A DNA stretch of 64,000 nt from Streptomyces shenzhenensis (GCF_003688995.1 NZ_PENI01000006.1:124001-188000), one strand, 5' to 3'. Positions 53,212 to 60,995 are shown, numbered from the stretch's first letter. The notes: generated by a model from the letters alone, not told the origin. Numbers and translations are program-made.

Positions 53212-53455
53212 GGTGGATCACCTCGTCACTCCTTCGCTGCTGTGGGATCGCGGGGAACAGCTCGATCTCATCCCCGCACCAGCAGCGTGCACCGAACGGC
53301 TCCTGATCGATGCCGAGTTGACGAAGTACGGCGCGGACGGCGCGCAGCGTGTAGAGGGTTGTGGCGCTCAGCTCGTCAGGAATGGCGATGATCTGCTGTT
53401 CGGCGTCCCAGGGCTCAAGCTGGTCGCGCGGAGCGAAGCGGACGCGGATGCACAT
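53201..53455 (-). CDS. Small protein of the integrase operon, unknown function
   Basis: 84 aa from an ATG with GGGGGAGA seven bases upstream; a start at 53506 would add 17 residues. It contains FAPRDQLEPWDAEQQIIAIP, a short Leu-rich stretch and a CWCGDEIELFPA Cys pair. No family recognised. It overlaps the 75-aa gene by 11 bp; the three genes form one leftward operon. Confidence 0.65.
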   Translation of the reverse strand: MCIRVRFAPRDQLEPWDAEQQIIAIPDELSATTLYTLRAVRAVLRQLGIDQEPFGARCWCGDEIELFPAIPQQRRSDEVIHLGA

Positions 53456-53585
53456 GGATATCTCCCCCGGGATGCACGAGGTACACGGGTGGTCAGTGCT
53501 CGCCAACGGGGGAGAACGTCAGCAGCGTGCTCGACCGTACCCCCTGTTGGGTGAATACGCGACCACTCTGTGCGAGTTCTGTGCG

Positions 53586-53597
53586 TGTTAGCTAACA
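53586..53597. promoter_or_regulatory. Palindrome upstream of the integrase operon
   Basis: TGTTAGCTAACA, a perfect 12-bp palindrome about 130 bp before the operon, in a non-coding stretch (53456-53679). Candidate operator; the bound protein is unknown. Confidence 0.45.
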
Positions 53598-53679
53598 GGG
53601 AGTGATTGGATCCGTTTAACGGAGACTTGCGGACCCTACGTAAGGTTGCATACGAGCTTCTGACGATGCGCCAGCGACG

Positions 53680-54060
53680 CTACTCGTTGCTGTCCGCCAC
53701 AGCCCTGGCCTGGATCAACAGCATCCGCTGTTGCTCCTCGGTCATCCGGTCCATGACCCTGAGGGTCTCTTCCCGCACGTCAGCCGAAAGCGGGGCGGGC
53801 GCCCTTCTTCCGGCCGCCTCCAGGAGCCGCTTTGCCGTGAACTTCGGGAAGAGTTCGGCGAGCGCCCGGATGGTGGCGGCCCGAGGGATGCGCTTGCCGT
53901 GCACCCAGGTGTTAACCGCGGCGACGGACACCTGCACTCCGTGCGCTGACAGACGACGCGCGACCTCGCTGTCGCTGACGCCGTACTCGCCCTTGAGGGC
54001 GGTCAGCGCCTGCGCGAAGGTCTCGGTCGCCTCACCGGCGGGGTGTTCAGGGTTCTCCAC
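53680..54060 (-). CDS. XRE-family repressor-like regulator
   Basis: 126 aa from GTG 54060; a TTG at 54096 would add 12 residues but falls inside the operator repeat. Helix-turn-helix in YGVSDSEVARRLSAHGVQVS and VAAVNTWVHGKRIPRA, the XRE pattern. The rest is helical (LAELFPKFTAKRLLEAAGRR). It is divergent from the early rightward genes and probably the lysogeny repressor that binds TTCTAC-N7-GTAGAA sites on both sides. Confidence 0.72.
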   Translation of the reverse strand: MENPEHPAGEATETFAQALTALKGEYGVSDSEVARRLSAHGVQVSVAAVNTWVHGKRIPRAATIRALAELFPKFTAKRLLEAAGRRAPAPLSADVREETLRVMDRMTEEQQRMLLIQARAVADSNE

Positions 54061-54077
54061 AGGGCAAGACTGCCCGC

Positions 54078-54112
54078 CACCTTCTACTTTCCGCAAGTAA
54101 AAGTAGAAGGTG
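54078..54112. promoter_or_regulatory. 13-bp inverted repeat at the repressor promoter
   Basis: CACCTTCTACTTT (54078-54090) and AAAGTAGAAGGTG (54100-54112) are exact reverse complements with nine bases between. Each arm contains TTCTAC or GTAGAA, the half-site shared with two operators downstream. Confidence 0.7.
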
Positions 54113-54228
54113 CGGCGTGAACTTGGCGGCGCGCAGTCTCCCCACTACACGCCGTTGCAGAGGTCATATGCCACCAGGATAGAACGCATGTTCGAAGATC
54201 GCATCCGACCTCCGAATCTCGGCGAGTC

Positions 54229-54240
54229 TCGGAACGACTC
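54229..54240. promoter_or_regulatory. Third copy of the arm-type repeat, inverted
   Basis: TCGGAACGACTC is the reverse complement of GAGTCGTTCCGA found in the arm repeat at 51645-51660. It lies upstream of the early genes, 2.6 kb away. Confidence 0.4.
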
Positions 54241-54260
54241 GGCATGACCCTTGACTCCAC

Positions 54261-54279
54261 TTCTACTTCAACTGTAGAA
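54261..54279. promoter_or_regulatory. Repressor operator before the first early gene
   Basis: TTCTAC-N7-GTAGAA, with half-sites identical to the repressor-promoter repeat, 56 bp before the start at 54335. Confidence 0.65.
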
Positions 54280-54334
54280 ATGTCGTAACGCCCCACCTGA
54301 GGCAAACCAGCCACAACGGCACGAGGTCCCACGC

Positions 54335-54649
54335 ATGCCCAAGCTGCACCGCAAGCTCGACGGAAAACCGCTCAGAGACGCCATGGCCCGCGCCGGCCTC
54401 TCCATCCCCCAACTCGCCGAGGCGACGCGGCAAGTGGATCCGGTCGGGAAGGGCGTGAGCGCGGCGACCGTGGGCCGAGTCGCGGGGCGCGGCAAGACGG
54501 CACGCACCCCGTGCGAGCTGCGCACGGCCTGGCTCATCACCGAAGCGCTGCACCAGGAGGTCGTGACACCCCTCCAGGACCTCTTCGCCATGCCCTCAGC
54601 TTCAACTTCGACAGTAGAAAGGTCAAGGTCCGATGCCGAAGAAGAGTGA
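54335..54649 (+). CDS. Cro-like XRE helix-turn-helix protein
   Basis: 104 aa. Helix-turn-helix region LRDAMARAGLSIPQLAEATR, then VSAATVGRVAGRGKTARTPC. The Ser/Arg-rich C-terminus encodes part of the next operator. First early gene, divergent from the repressor, hence a Cro-like role is likely. It overlaps the next gene by 17 bp. Confidence 0.78.
   Translation: MPKLHRKLDGKPLRDAMARAGLSIPQLAEATRQVDPVGKGVSAATVGRVAGRGKTARTPCELRTAWLITEALHQEVVTPLQDLFAMPSASTSTVERSRSDAEEE
54601..54619. promoter_or_regulatory. Operator-like site inside the Cro-like gene
   Basis: TTCAAC-N7-GTAGAA, one base different from the site at 54261-54279. It sits 14 bases before the excisionase-like start. Confidence 0.5.
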
Positions 54650-54875
54650 CCGGCGCGTCGAGGCCCTCCCCGCCGGCCTTCGCCCGCTCCTGACCCAACG
54701 CCAGCTGGAGACGTACTACGGCGTCTCTGACTGGACCGTCCTCCAGTGGATCAAGGGCGGCATGCCGGTCAAGCGCCTGAAGACGACCGGCCAGCAGCAG
54801 AAGGAAGTCCGCCGCTTCGACCTGTCTGCGGTCGAGGCGTGGATGGCTGAGCACGACCAGCTCGTCACCGCCTGA
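54633..54875 (+). CDS. Excisionase-like winged-helix protein
   Basis: 80 aa, basic, with LTQRQLETYYGVSDWTVLQW and the wing VKRLKTTGQQQKEVRRFDLS, the MerR/Xis-type DNA-binding fold used by phage recombination directionality factors. Its place after the Cro-like gene supports that role. It could also be a second regulator. Confidence 0.72.
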   Translation: MPKKSDRRVEALPAGLRPLLTQRQLETYYGVSDWTVLQWIKGGMPVKRLKTTGQQQKEVRRFDLSAVEAWMAEHDQLVTA

Positions 54876-54968
54876 TCCACCCCTTAAACGCGCCGAAGGG
54901 CCGCCCGACTGCCAGGCCCGGCGACCCCACGACTCGGCGCCTCCACCACAGAGAAAGCAGAGGTCACC

Positions 54969-55307
54969 GTGACCACCGAGACTATCGAACCGATCATCAG
55001 CCCCAAGGGAACGAAGTTCGGCGGCCAGCTCGTCGCGTTCCGTGCGGTCACCCAGCTCGCCCAGCACTTCCCGCAGTTCGAGGGCGCGTACGTCACCTTC
55101 AGTCGGCACTACCCGAACGAGGTCAGCATCCAGGCGTGCTCGTTCGCCGAGCTGGAGGCGTGGCGTGAGGCCCTGGGCGCGGGCTCGTCGCTCGTCCACT
55201 CCCGCAGCATCGGCGCGGACGTCGAGCTGTACTTCGAAGCGCCGGCCTTCGGCGCGTCGATCCGTGTGTACGCCATGGACCTGCTCGCTTCGGCGGTGGC
55301 GGCATGA
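54969..55307 (+). CDS. Phage protein of unknown function
   Basis: 112 aa, about one-fifth aromatic or charged, with FGGQLVAFRAVTQLAQHFPQ and FSRHYPNEVSIQACSFAELE, probably alpha/beta. No signal or membrane segment. GTG start. First gene of the coupled 15-gene chain. Not recognised. Confidence 0.72.
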   Translation: MTTETIEPIISPKGTKFGGQLVAFRAVTQLAQHFPQFEGAYVTFSRHYPNEVSIQACSFAELEAWREALGAGSSLVHSRSIGADVELYFEAPAFGASIRVYAMDLLASAVAA

Positions 55308-55921
55308 CGATCTCGTCCCTCGCTCTCGCGGCGAAGAAGGTCATCGATGCGGCGTGGCTGCACGGGGATGCGTACGACCTCGCCTCGCAGGCCGCGTTCG
55401 CGTTGGAGTCGGCGCAGTTGCTGATGTCGCCGGAGACGGCGCAGGAGTTGGAGCGCCTACGGTCGAAGCTCGCCGAGCTGGCGAAGCAGGTTGAGGCCGC
55501 GCGTGCCGTGCACGCGAAGTTCCCGGACTCGGAGCACTGCCAGCACGACGCCGAGCCGTGGCCGTGCCCGACAGTGGCTGCGCTGGTTCCGGTGGATGGG
55601 ATCACGCGGCGGATCGCGCCGACGCAAGCCCATGTCACGGACGACGCCGAGGCGCCCACGCTCACGGTGTTCCGGGCGCAGCACGACTTGATCGTGATGG
55701 GCCACTACACCACGGACGCCGAGGCCCGGAAGCACTGCGAGGCCGAGGAGCGGCGCTCGTGGCTGACGGGGACCAACCTCGCCTTCGACTGGATCGAGGA
55801 CGAAGAGGACGGCGTCGCTGAGCTGACGATCGTCGCCGGTCAGAACGAGGAGTCCACCACCGGCTACGTGGTGACGTCGCTGGAGATCGCCTCCGAGTAC
55901 GACGAGGGGGCCGACGAATGA
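55304..55921 (+). CDS. Phage protein of unknown function with coiled coil
   Basis: 205 aa. A helical segment ETAQELERLRSKLAELAKQV suggests a coiled coil in the first half; a Cys/His-containing stretch follows (SEHCQHDAEPWPC) and the second half (FRAQHDLIVMGHYTTDAEAR) is mixed. Acidic end. ATG overlaps the previous stop. Not recognised. Confidence 0.72.
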   Translation: MTISSLALAAKKVIDAAWLHGDAYDLASQAAFALESAQLLMSPETAQELERLRSKLAELAKQVEAARAVHAKFPDSEHCQHDAEPWPCPTVAALVPVDGITRRIAPTQAHVTDDAEAPTLTVFRAQHDLIVMGHYTTDAEARKHCEAEERRSWLTGTNLAFDWIEDEEDGVAELTIVAGQNEESTTGYVVTSLEIASEYDEGADE

Positions 55922-56031
55922 GCTTCCTGGAAGGGCTTCTCTGGGCCGCGGTCGTCTGGGCTGTCTTCCTGGTGTACTGCGCGGCCGACGCCCCGTCGCT
56001 GCTGGCTCGCTGGAAGCGGGGCCGCCGATGA
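55918..56031 (+). CDS. Small membrane protein (37 aa)
   Basis: 37 aa: MSFLEGLLWAAVVWAVFLVY begins a single membrane helix, followed by a basic tail (LLARWKRGRR). Its ATG overlaps the previous stop (ATGA) and its TGA overlaps the next ATG, exactly closing what would otherwise be a 107-bp gap in a chain of overlapping genes, which supports it being real. Confidence 0.72.
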   Translation: MSFLEGLLWAAVVWAVFLVYCAADAPSLLARWKRGRR

Positions 56032-56477
56032 GCGCCCGCGCCGACGCCTTCCGTGAGGCTGCCGACTTGATCGAGCAGGCGCAGGCGAGCGAAGAGGCCG
56101 AGGAGAAGGAACGCCACGGCTTCCTTGACCACGAGACCGGGCTGCAAGGCGCGGCGGTCCGGGACAAGGCCGCCTATCTGCGTCGCCTCGCGGACGAGGT
56201 CGAGGGGAAGAGCAGCCGAACCGCGGCCGACGCCACCCCCGACAAGCTCACCGCCCGCGAACACCGCCTCGCGCAGCTGCTCGACACCATCCGCACCCAC
56301 GGCGGCAAGTGGTCCTCGTCCAGCGTCCAGCAGATCCGGCGCGCGACCGGCGGCCCCGTCCAGCGGGGCACCGCTGACCGCGACCTGATCGAGCTGACCC
56401 GGCGGGGGCACCTTGCGCAGCACGGCGCCGCCGACGGCCGCTACTACACGCTCAAGCGGAAGGGCGGACCCCGATGA
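56028..56477 (+). CDS. Winged-helix protein
   Basis: 149 aa. The N-terminal half is charged helices (FREAADLIEQAQASEEAEEK); the C-terminal half is a winged helix (LLDTIRTHGGKWSSSSVQQI, then RDLIELTRRGHLAQHGAADG, ending YYTLKRKGG). The same domain occurs twice in the next gene. Role unknown; probably DNA binding. Confidence 0.74.
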   Translation: MSARADAFREAADLIEQAQASEEAEEKERHGFLDHETGLQGAAVRDKAAYLRRLADEVEGKSSRTAADATPDKLTAREHRLAQLLDTIRTHGGKWSSSSVQQIRRATGGPVQRGTADRDLIELTRRGHLAQHGAADGRYYTLKRKGGPR

Positions 56478-56941
56478 CGCAGGCGACCACCCGCCGCACG
56501 TACCTGCTCGCCGTTCTCCGGAACTTCGGCGGACCGGTCACCACCAAACGAGCCCTGAACATCTACGCCAAGTCAGGCGAGTGGTCCACGACCGGTAGGA
56601 ACACCGCGCGCCGCGACCTGCGGGATCTGGCCCGGCGCGCATACCTCGTACCGGACGAGCACTGCGGGCGCCGCTTCTACCGGCTCGGCAGCGACCCCAG
56701 CCCTGCCCACCCACGGCGCGGCACCCGGAAGTCCCTGCTGGAGGCGATCCAGACGGAGGGCGGCGAGTGGACGACCAGCCGCATCAGGTGCACGTGGCGC
56801 CGACTCCTCGGCACGCATGTCCTCCGCATGGCCGCCCGCCGCTACCTGGCCGATCTGCACCGTGACGGCTACCTCGACATCCACGGCGACGGCACCCCGC
56901 GCCGTTTCTACACGCTCCACAGGAAGGACGGCCGCGTATGA
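56474..56941 (+). CDS. Tandem winged-helix protein
   Basis: 155 aa built from two related winged helices. First: LLAVLRNFGGPVTTKRALNI, ARRDLRDLARRAYLVPDEHC, RRFYRL. Second: LLEAIQTEGGEWTTSRIRCT, ARRYLADLHRDGYLDIHGDG, RRFYTLHRKDG. Each matches the domain in the previous gene. The end-on match of RKDG and RKGG suggests recent duplication. Role unknown. Confidence 0.75.
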   Translation: MTQATTRRTYLLAVLRNFGGPVTTKRALNIYAKSGEWSTTGRNTARRDLRDLARRAYLVPDEHCGRRFYRLGSDPSPAHPRRGTRKSLLEAIQTEGGEWTTSRIRCTWRRLLGTHVLRMAARRYLADLHRDGYLDIHGDGTPRRFYTLHRKDGRV

Positions 56942-57186
56942 CCGGCCCCGAGCACTACACCCGCGCAGAGCAGCTGCTCCGCGAGGTCCGCGACGGCCAC
57001 CAGGAAGGCACGGACGTGGCCGCCATCCTCGCCGCGGCGCAGGCCCACTCCACCCTCGCCCTCGCCGCAGCCACCGCGCTCAACGACCACTCCGCCGACG
57101 AGGGCGGCATGCCGCTCCTGGACCACCGCGCGTGGGCCGAGGCTGCCGGCGTGTGGAAGCCGAAGTCGAAGGGAGCGACCGCCTGA
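56938..57186 (+). CDS. Small phage protein, unknown function
   Basis: 82 aa, mostly helix: YTRAEQLLREVRDGHQEGTD then ILAAAQAHSTLALAAATALN, ending in a charged Lys-rich tail. Small proteins with the ALxAAxAHATLALAAA pattern are common in Streptomyces phages and integrative elements. Function unknown. Confidence 0.72.
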   Translation: MTGPEHYTRAEQLLREVRDGHQEGTDVAAILAAAQAHSTLALAAATALNDHSADEGGMPLLDHRAWAEAAGVWKPKSKGATA

Positions 57187-58076
57187 TGACGACCGTCGTG
57201 CAGGCCGGGGCACTCGCCCCGGCCGCCGGCCCGGCCCCCATCACCGAGCCCGGCATCTACGACATGGACAACGAGACGTACCACTCCCACCGGTACGCCC
57301 TCTCCTCCAGCGGCGCCCGTAAGCTCCTCGCCCCGTCCAGCCCGGCGCACTTCCGGTACGAGCAGGACCACCCGCAGCCGCCGAAGAAGGTCTTCGACCT
57401 CGGCAACGCCGCGCACAAGCTCGTGCTCGGCCAGGGCCCGGCCCTCGTGCGGGTGGACGCTGAGGAGTGGCGGACCAACGCGGTCAAGGCTGAGGTCGCA
57501 GGGATCCGTGCGGGCGGGAACATCCCGCTCAAGCCGTCCGAGTGGGACCAGGTGCACGCGATGGCCGACGCCCTGCGCCGCCACCCCGTCGCCTCTCTCC
57601 TCTTCGACCCCGAGCACGGCACCCCCGAGCAGTCCCTGTTCTGGCGCGACGACAAGACGAGCGTCACGCGGCGAGCCCGCCTCGACTGGCTGCCCAACCC
57701 TCGCTCGGGGCGGCTGATCATCCCGGACTACAAGACGTGCCGCTCGGCGAACCCCGAAAAGCTCCAGAAGGACATCGACGAGTACGGCTACCACCAGCAA
57801 GACGACTGGTACCGGTCCGCCTGCCACGCGCTTGGGATCGCCGACGCCGACGCCGCGTTCGTGTTCGTCTGCCAGGAGAAGACCGCACCGTACGTGATCA
57901 CGGTCGTCGAGGTGAACGCGGCCTCCCGCCGCATCGGGGCCGCCCGCAACCGCCGTGCGCTCGAAGTCTTCGCCGAGTGCTCCCGCACGGGCTACTGGCC
58001 CGGCTACAGCGACGACATCGAGCACCTCTCCCTGCCTCCGTGGGCTGAGATCCGCGACACCCAGGAGTACCTGTGA
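57186..58076 (+). CDS. PD-(D/E)XK exonuclease (RecE/Exo VIII-like)
   Basis: 296 aa. It opens with GIYDMDNETYHSHRYALSSS, the entry motif of phage PDDEXK-type exonucleases. A GNAAHKLVLGQGPALVRVD helix, the catalytic strand RLIIPDYKTCRSANPEKLQK (D and K of the D-x-K motif) and the Y-x-x-Q stretch EYGYHQQDDWYRSAC follow. It would resect DNA ends for the annealing protein encoded next. The assignment rests on motifs and order. Confidence 0.8.
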   Translation: MTTVVQAGALAPAAGPAPITEPGIYDMDNETYHSHRYALSSSGARKLLAPSSPAHFRYEQDHPQPPKKVFDLGNAAHKLVLGQGPALVRVDAEEWRTNAVKAEVAGIRAGGNIPLKPSEWDQVHAMADALRRHPVASLLFDPEHGTPEQSLFWRDDKTSVTRRARLDWLPNPRSGRLIIPDYKTCRSANPEKLQKDIDEYGYHQQDDWYRSACHALGIADADAAFVFVCQEKTAPYVITVVEVNAASRRIGAARNRRALEVFAECSRTGYWPGYSDDIEHLSLPPWAEIRDTQEYL

Positions 58077-59002
58077 ACTACCCCGTTGCAGAGCAGCAGT
58101 TCGCCGCCCCGGCTGCGCCCGCTCCGACGTTCGTCGGGCAGGGCACCGCGGTTGAGCAGTCTCGCGCGGTCGCCGAGGTCCAGGCCGCCGTCATCGTCGC
58201 CCGCCAGTTCCCCCGCGTCGAGGCCCTCGCCATCATGAAGATGCAGACGGCATTCGCACAGCACAACCTCGCCGTCCGCTCGTTCTTCCGTTTCAACCGC
58301 GGTACGTCGCGGGTGTCAGGCGAGACGATCCAGTTCGCCAAGGAACTCGCCCGCTGCTGGACGAACATCCACTACGGCGTGCACGAGCTGCGCCGCGATG
58401 ACGCCGCGGGTGAATCCGAGATGCAGGCGTGGGCGTGGGACCTGGAGACCAACGAGCGCGCCTCGACGACATTCATCGTGCCGCACTCCCGGTGGACCAA
58501 GACCGACGGGAGCACGCGGCTGGAGGACCCGCGGGACGTCTACGAGAACAACTCGAACAACGGCGCCCGCCGCCTGCGGGAGATGATCTTCTCGGTGCTC
58601 CCCGACTGGTTCCGGGAGCAGGCGAAGTCGATCGCGCAGCACACCGTTGACAACGGGCAGGGAGACACACCGGTCGCGCAGCGCGCGGCCGAGGCCATCG
58701 CCGCCTTCGAGGGCATCGGCGTCACCGTCGAACAGCTCGAAGAGAACCGGGCCGGGCGTCCGTCGGGGAAGTGGACGAACCTCGACCTCGGCCAGCTCCA
58801 CATCATCTTCGAGTCGATCCGCCGCGGTGAGGCCACGATCGAAGAGGAGTTCCCGCAGCAGCGCGTGACCTTCGGCGAGATCCGGCAGCAGCACGAGGAG
58901 CAGGCCGGCCAGCAGCAGGCCCCGCGCGAGGAGCAGGCGCCCGCCGAGGGCGCCCGGCCGTGGTCGTCGACCCGGCATCCCGGATCGGGGGCGAGCGCAT
59001 GA
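58073..59002 (+). CDS. Probable single-strand annealing recombinase (RecT-like)
   Basis: 309 aa. Central conserved region AEVQAAVIVARQFPRVEALA, QTAFAQHNLAVRSFFRFNRG, then VPHSRWTKTDGSTRLEDPRD. The order exonuclease then this gene is the red/RecET arrangement. Gln-rich disordered C-terminus. I cannot tell which annealing-protein superfamily it belongs to from sequence alone. Confidence 0.65.
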   Translation: MNYPVAEQQFAAPAAPAPTFVGQGTAVEQSRAVAEVQAAVIVARQFPRVEALAIMKMQTAFAQHNLAVRSFFRFNRGTSRVSGETIQFAKELARCWTNIHYGVHELRRDDAAGESEMQAWAWDLETNERASTTFIVPHSRWTKTDGSTRLEDPRDVYENNSNNGARRLREMIFSVLPDWFREQAKSIAQHTVDNGQGDTPVAQRAAEAIAAFEGIGVTVEQLEENRAGRPSGKWTNLDLGQLHIIFESIRRGEATIEEEFPQQRVTFGEIRQQHEEQAGQQQAPREEQAPAEGARPWSSTRHPGSGASA

Positions 59003-59367
59003 TCCCCATGACCCGCGAGGAACTCGCCGGACTCCGCTCCGTACTCGGCGCCGCCACCCCGGCCGCCCCGGAACTGGTCGCCGACACCGTGAAGGCGGCG
59101 CGCATCGCGAACCGCGTCGCCGACCGGAACGCGCGGCACGTGCTACTGGCCGTCCCACCGATCGTCGCGCGGCTCCTGAACGCGGAGACCGACCGCGTCG
59201 CGCTGCGCTCCACCGTCGGCCGGCTGGTTGTCGCCAACCAGCGCGGCGACGACTACTCCCTCTCCGATCTCGCCTTCGAGTTGGAGCGCGCCGGGATCGA
59301 CCTCAAGGAGGACTACGCCGAGGCAGACGACCTTGCCCGCGCGGAAGAACAGGAGGCGCTCCTGTGA
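58999..59367 (+). CDS. Phage protein of unknown function
   Basis: 122 aa, helical and acidic at the end (FELERAGIDLKEDYAEADDL). A conserved-looking core VLLAVPPIVARLLNAETDRV. No recognised domain. ATG overlaps the preceding stop. Confidence 0.68.
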   Translation: MIPMTREELAGLRSVLGAATPAAPELVADTVKAARIANRVADRNARHVLLAVPPIVARLLNAETDRVALRSTVGRLVVANQRGDDYSLSDLAFELERAGIDLKEDYAEADDLARAEEQEALL

Positions 59368-59639
59368 ACCCGCTCACCCGCCTCCGTCAGGTCGTACAAC
59401 CCGGCACCGGCCACCGCCGCGCCACCCGCCGCCCGCGTCGTGCCGAGGAGACCGTGCCTCTGGTCGTCCTCATGCGGCCCACCGAGGCGATGGTCAACGA
59501 CCTCGCGTACTGCCCGGCCGAGGAGCGGACCACGCTGCACGCCTTCCTGCGTACCGGGGGCCGCGTCTGCTGGACGTGCCGCACGCGCACCCTGCACGAC
59601 CCGCTCACCAGCACCCCAACCACGGGCGGCGCCGAGTGA
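59364..59639 (+). CDS. Small zinc-ribbon-like protein, unknown function
   Basis: 91 aa, basic N-terminus (RHRRATRRPRRAEE-like composition), a mixed centre (VLMRPTEAMVNDLAYCPAEE) and a CWTC pair near the end. Only three Cys are present, so metal binding is doubtful. GTG start overlapping the previous stop. Confidence 0.66.
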   Translation: MNPLTRLRQVVQPGTGHRRATRRPRRAEETVPLVVLMRPTEAMVNDLAYCPAEERTTLHAFLRTGGRVCWTCRTRTLHDPLTSTPTTGGAE

Positions 59640-60184
59640 CCGCGCCGACTCTGTTCGCCCCGGAGGTTCCGGCCGCCACCACGGCGGCCGGGCCCCGGCC
59701 CGCCCCCGCACCCGGGATCTCCTTCACCGTCTACGGCCTGCCCGCCCCACAGGGCTCGAAGCGGCACGTCGGCAACGGCGTCATGATCGAGTCCTCGAAG
59801 AAGGTCAAGCCCTGGCGGCAGGACGTCAAACAGGCCGCCCTCGACGCCGTGGCCGGCCTCGCCGACTGGACGCCGCTCGACGGCCCGTTGGTCGCCTCGA
59901 TGGTGTTCACGTTCGCCCGCCCGAAGGGCCACTACCGGACCGGCCGGAACGCTCACCTGCTGCGCGACTCGGCACCTGCCCGGCCGCACGGAATGCCGGA
60001 CCTGTCGAAGATCCTCCGGTCCACCGAGGACGCCCTGAAGGGGATCGTGTGGGCGGACGACGCCCGCGTGGTCGGCTACGCCCGGCTCGGCAAGTTCTAC
60101 GCGGGCACAGACGTGCCGGACGTGCTGTCCATGCCGGGCTGTGCGATCCGCGTGTGGCCGTTCGATGAGGCGGTGAGCGGATGA
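59636..60184 (+). CDS. rusA: RusA-family Holliday junction resolvase
   Basis: 182 aa. RusA signatures: FTVYGLPAPQGSKRHVGNG, FARPKGHYRTGRN and the acidic catalytic stretch PDLSKILRSTEDALKGIVWA followed by DDARVVG. These give the Asp ligands of the dimeric endonuclease. It completes an exonuclease/annealer/resolvase recombination set. GTG start overlapping the previous stop. Confidence 0.9.
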   Translation: MTAPTLFAPEVPAATTAAGPRPAPAPGISFTVYGLPAPQGSKRHVGNGVMIESSKKVKPWRQDVKQAALDAVAGLADWTPLDGPLVASMVFTFARPKGHYRTGRNAHLLRDSAPARPHGMPDLSKILRSTEDALKGIVWADDARVVGYARLGKFYAGTDVPDVLSMPGCAIRVWPFDEAVSG

Positions 60185-60582
60185 TCGAGATCACTGTCTC
60201 CCTCGCCAGCATCGACACGGCGCGCCGCTTCGCCAGGATGCTGCACACCGCAGCGGATGCCGAGCCCCATCGCGGCCAGGCCCGCAGCTGGCGACGCGCC
60301 GCGGCCCGCCTGGAACGTTTCGCCAACCCGGCCCGCTCGTACCGGCCGCGCGTTCGCCGTCCCCGCCACAGCGAGATCGACGAGGAAGCCGTGCAGCGCG
60401 TCGTTCACGGCCTCCGTCCCTACCCCGTGCTGAGCCGCGCGGAAGCCCGGCTCGCCTGCTACCGCATGACGGTCGCCGGCCACAGCACACGGGAGATCGC
60501 AGGCAGGGTCGGGATCGCGCGGCGCACCGTCAGCCGGTGGCGCGCCGAAGACCCGCTCATCTACGAGGCGGTGGACCGGTGA
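60181..60582 (+). CDS. Helix-turn-helix protein of the early operon
   Basis: 133 aa, very basic. The C-terminal half is a HTH_23/Hin-like helix-turn-helix (AEARLACYRMTVAGHSTREI, AGRVGIARRTVSRWRAEDPL). The N-terminal half is Arg-rich (RSWRRAAARLERFANPARSY). Probably a DNA-binding regulator or adaptor. Confidence 0.72.
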   Translation: MIEITVSLASIDTARRFARMLHTAADAEPHRGQARSWRRAAARLERFANPARSYRPRVRRPRHSEIDEEAVQRVVHGLRPYPVLSRAEARLACYRMTVAGHSTREIAGRVGIARRTVSRWRAEDPLIYEAVDR

Positions 60583-60995
60583 CACCCGAACAGGCCACCT
60601 GGGTTCGCGAGCACGTGTGGCCGCCGTCATGGCTGCGCCACTACCAATTTCTCCCCGGCCCCTTCACTGACTGCGCCTGCCAGAGGCCGCCGTCCGTGGA
60701 GTGCCAGAGGAGCCAGCACGGAGCGTGCCAGCACGACGGGCACCCGGTCCGAGAAACCGTGATCCAGACCTACACCGGTCGTGCCGCGCTGTTCCGTGAG
60801 CCGTACGAGCACCGCGCCCCGGCGGGACGCAACGGGCGGCGGGACATGTACGGGACGAACAACCTCGCCTGGGTGTGGCTCGCCGGGGCGCCTTGCCGCG
60901 AGATCTGCACGTGCTTCTGCCACCGGCCGGGCACCGTGTCGGTTCCAACCGTGACCGCCCCCGTGCAGCTGGGTCTCTTCGCGGGGGTGGCCTGA
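60579..60995 (+). CDS. Cys-rich small protein, unknown function
   Basis: 138 aa with eight to nine Cys in groups (DCACQRPPSVECQRSQHGAC; CREICTCFCHRP), suggesting a metal-binding structure. TYTGRAALFREPYEH and NLAWVWLAGAPCREIC are distinctive. Similar Cys-rich proteins occur in Streptomyces mobile elements; no function known. Confidence 0.68.
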   Translation: MTPEQATWVREHVWPPSWLRHYQFLPGPFTDCACQRPPSVECQRSQHGACQHDGHPVRETVIQTYTGRAALFREPYEHRAPAGRNGRRDMYGTNNLAWVWLAGAPCREICTCFCHRPGTVSVPTVTAPVQLGLFAGVA

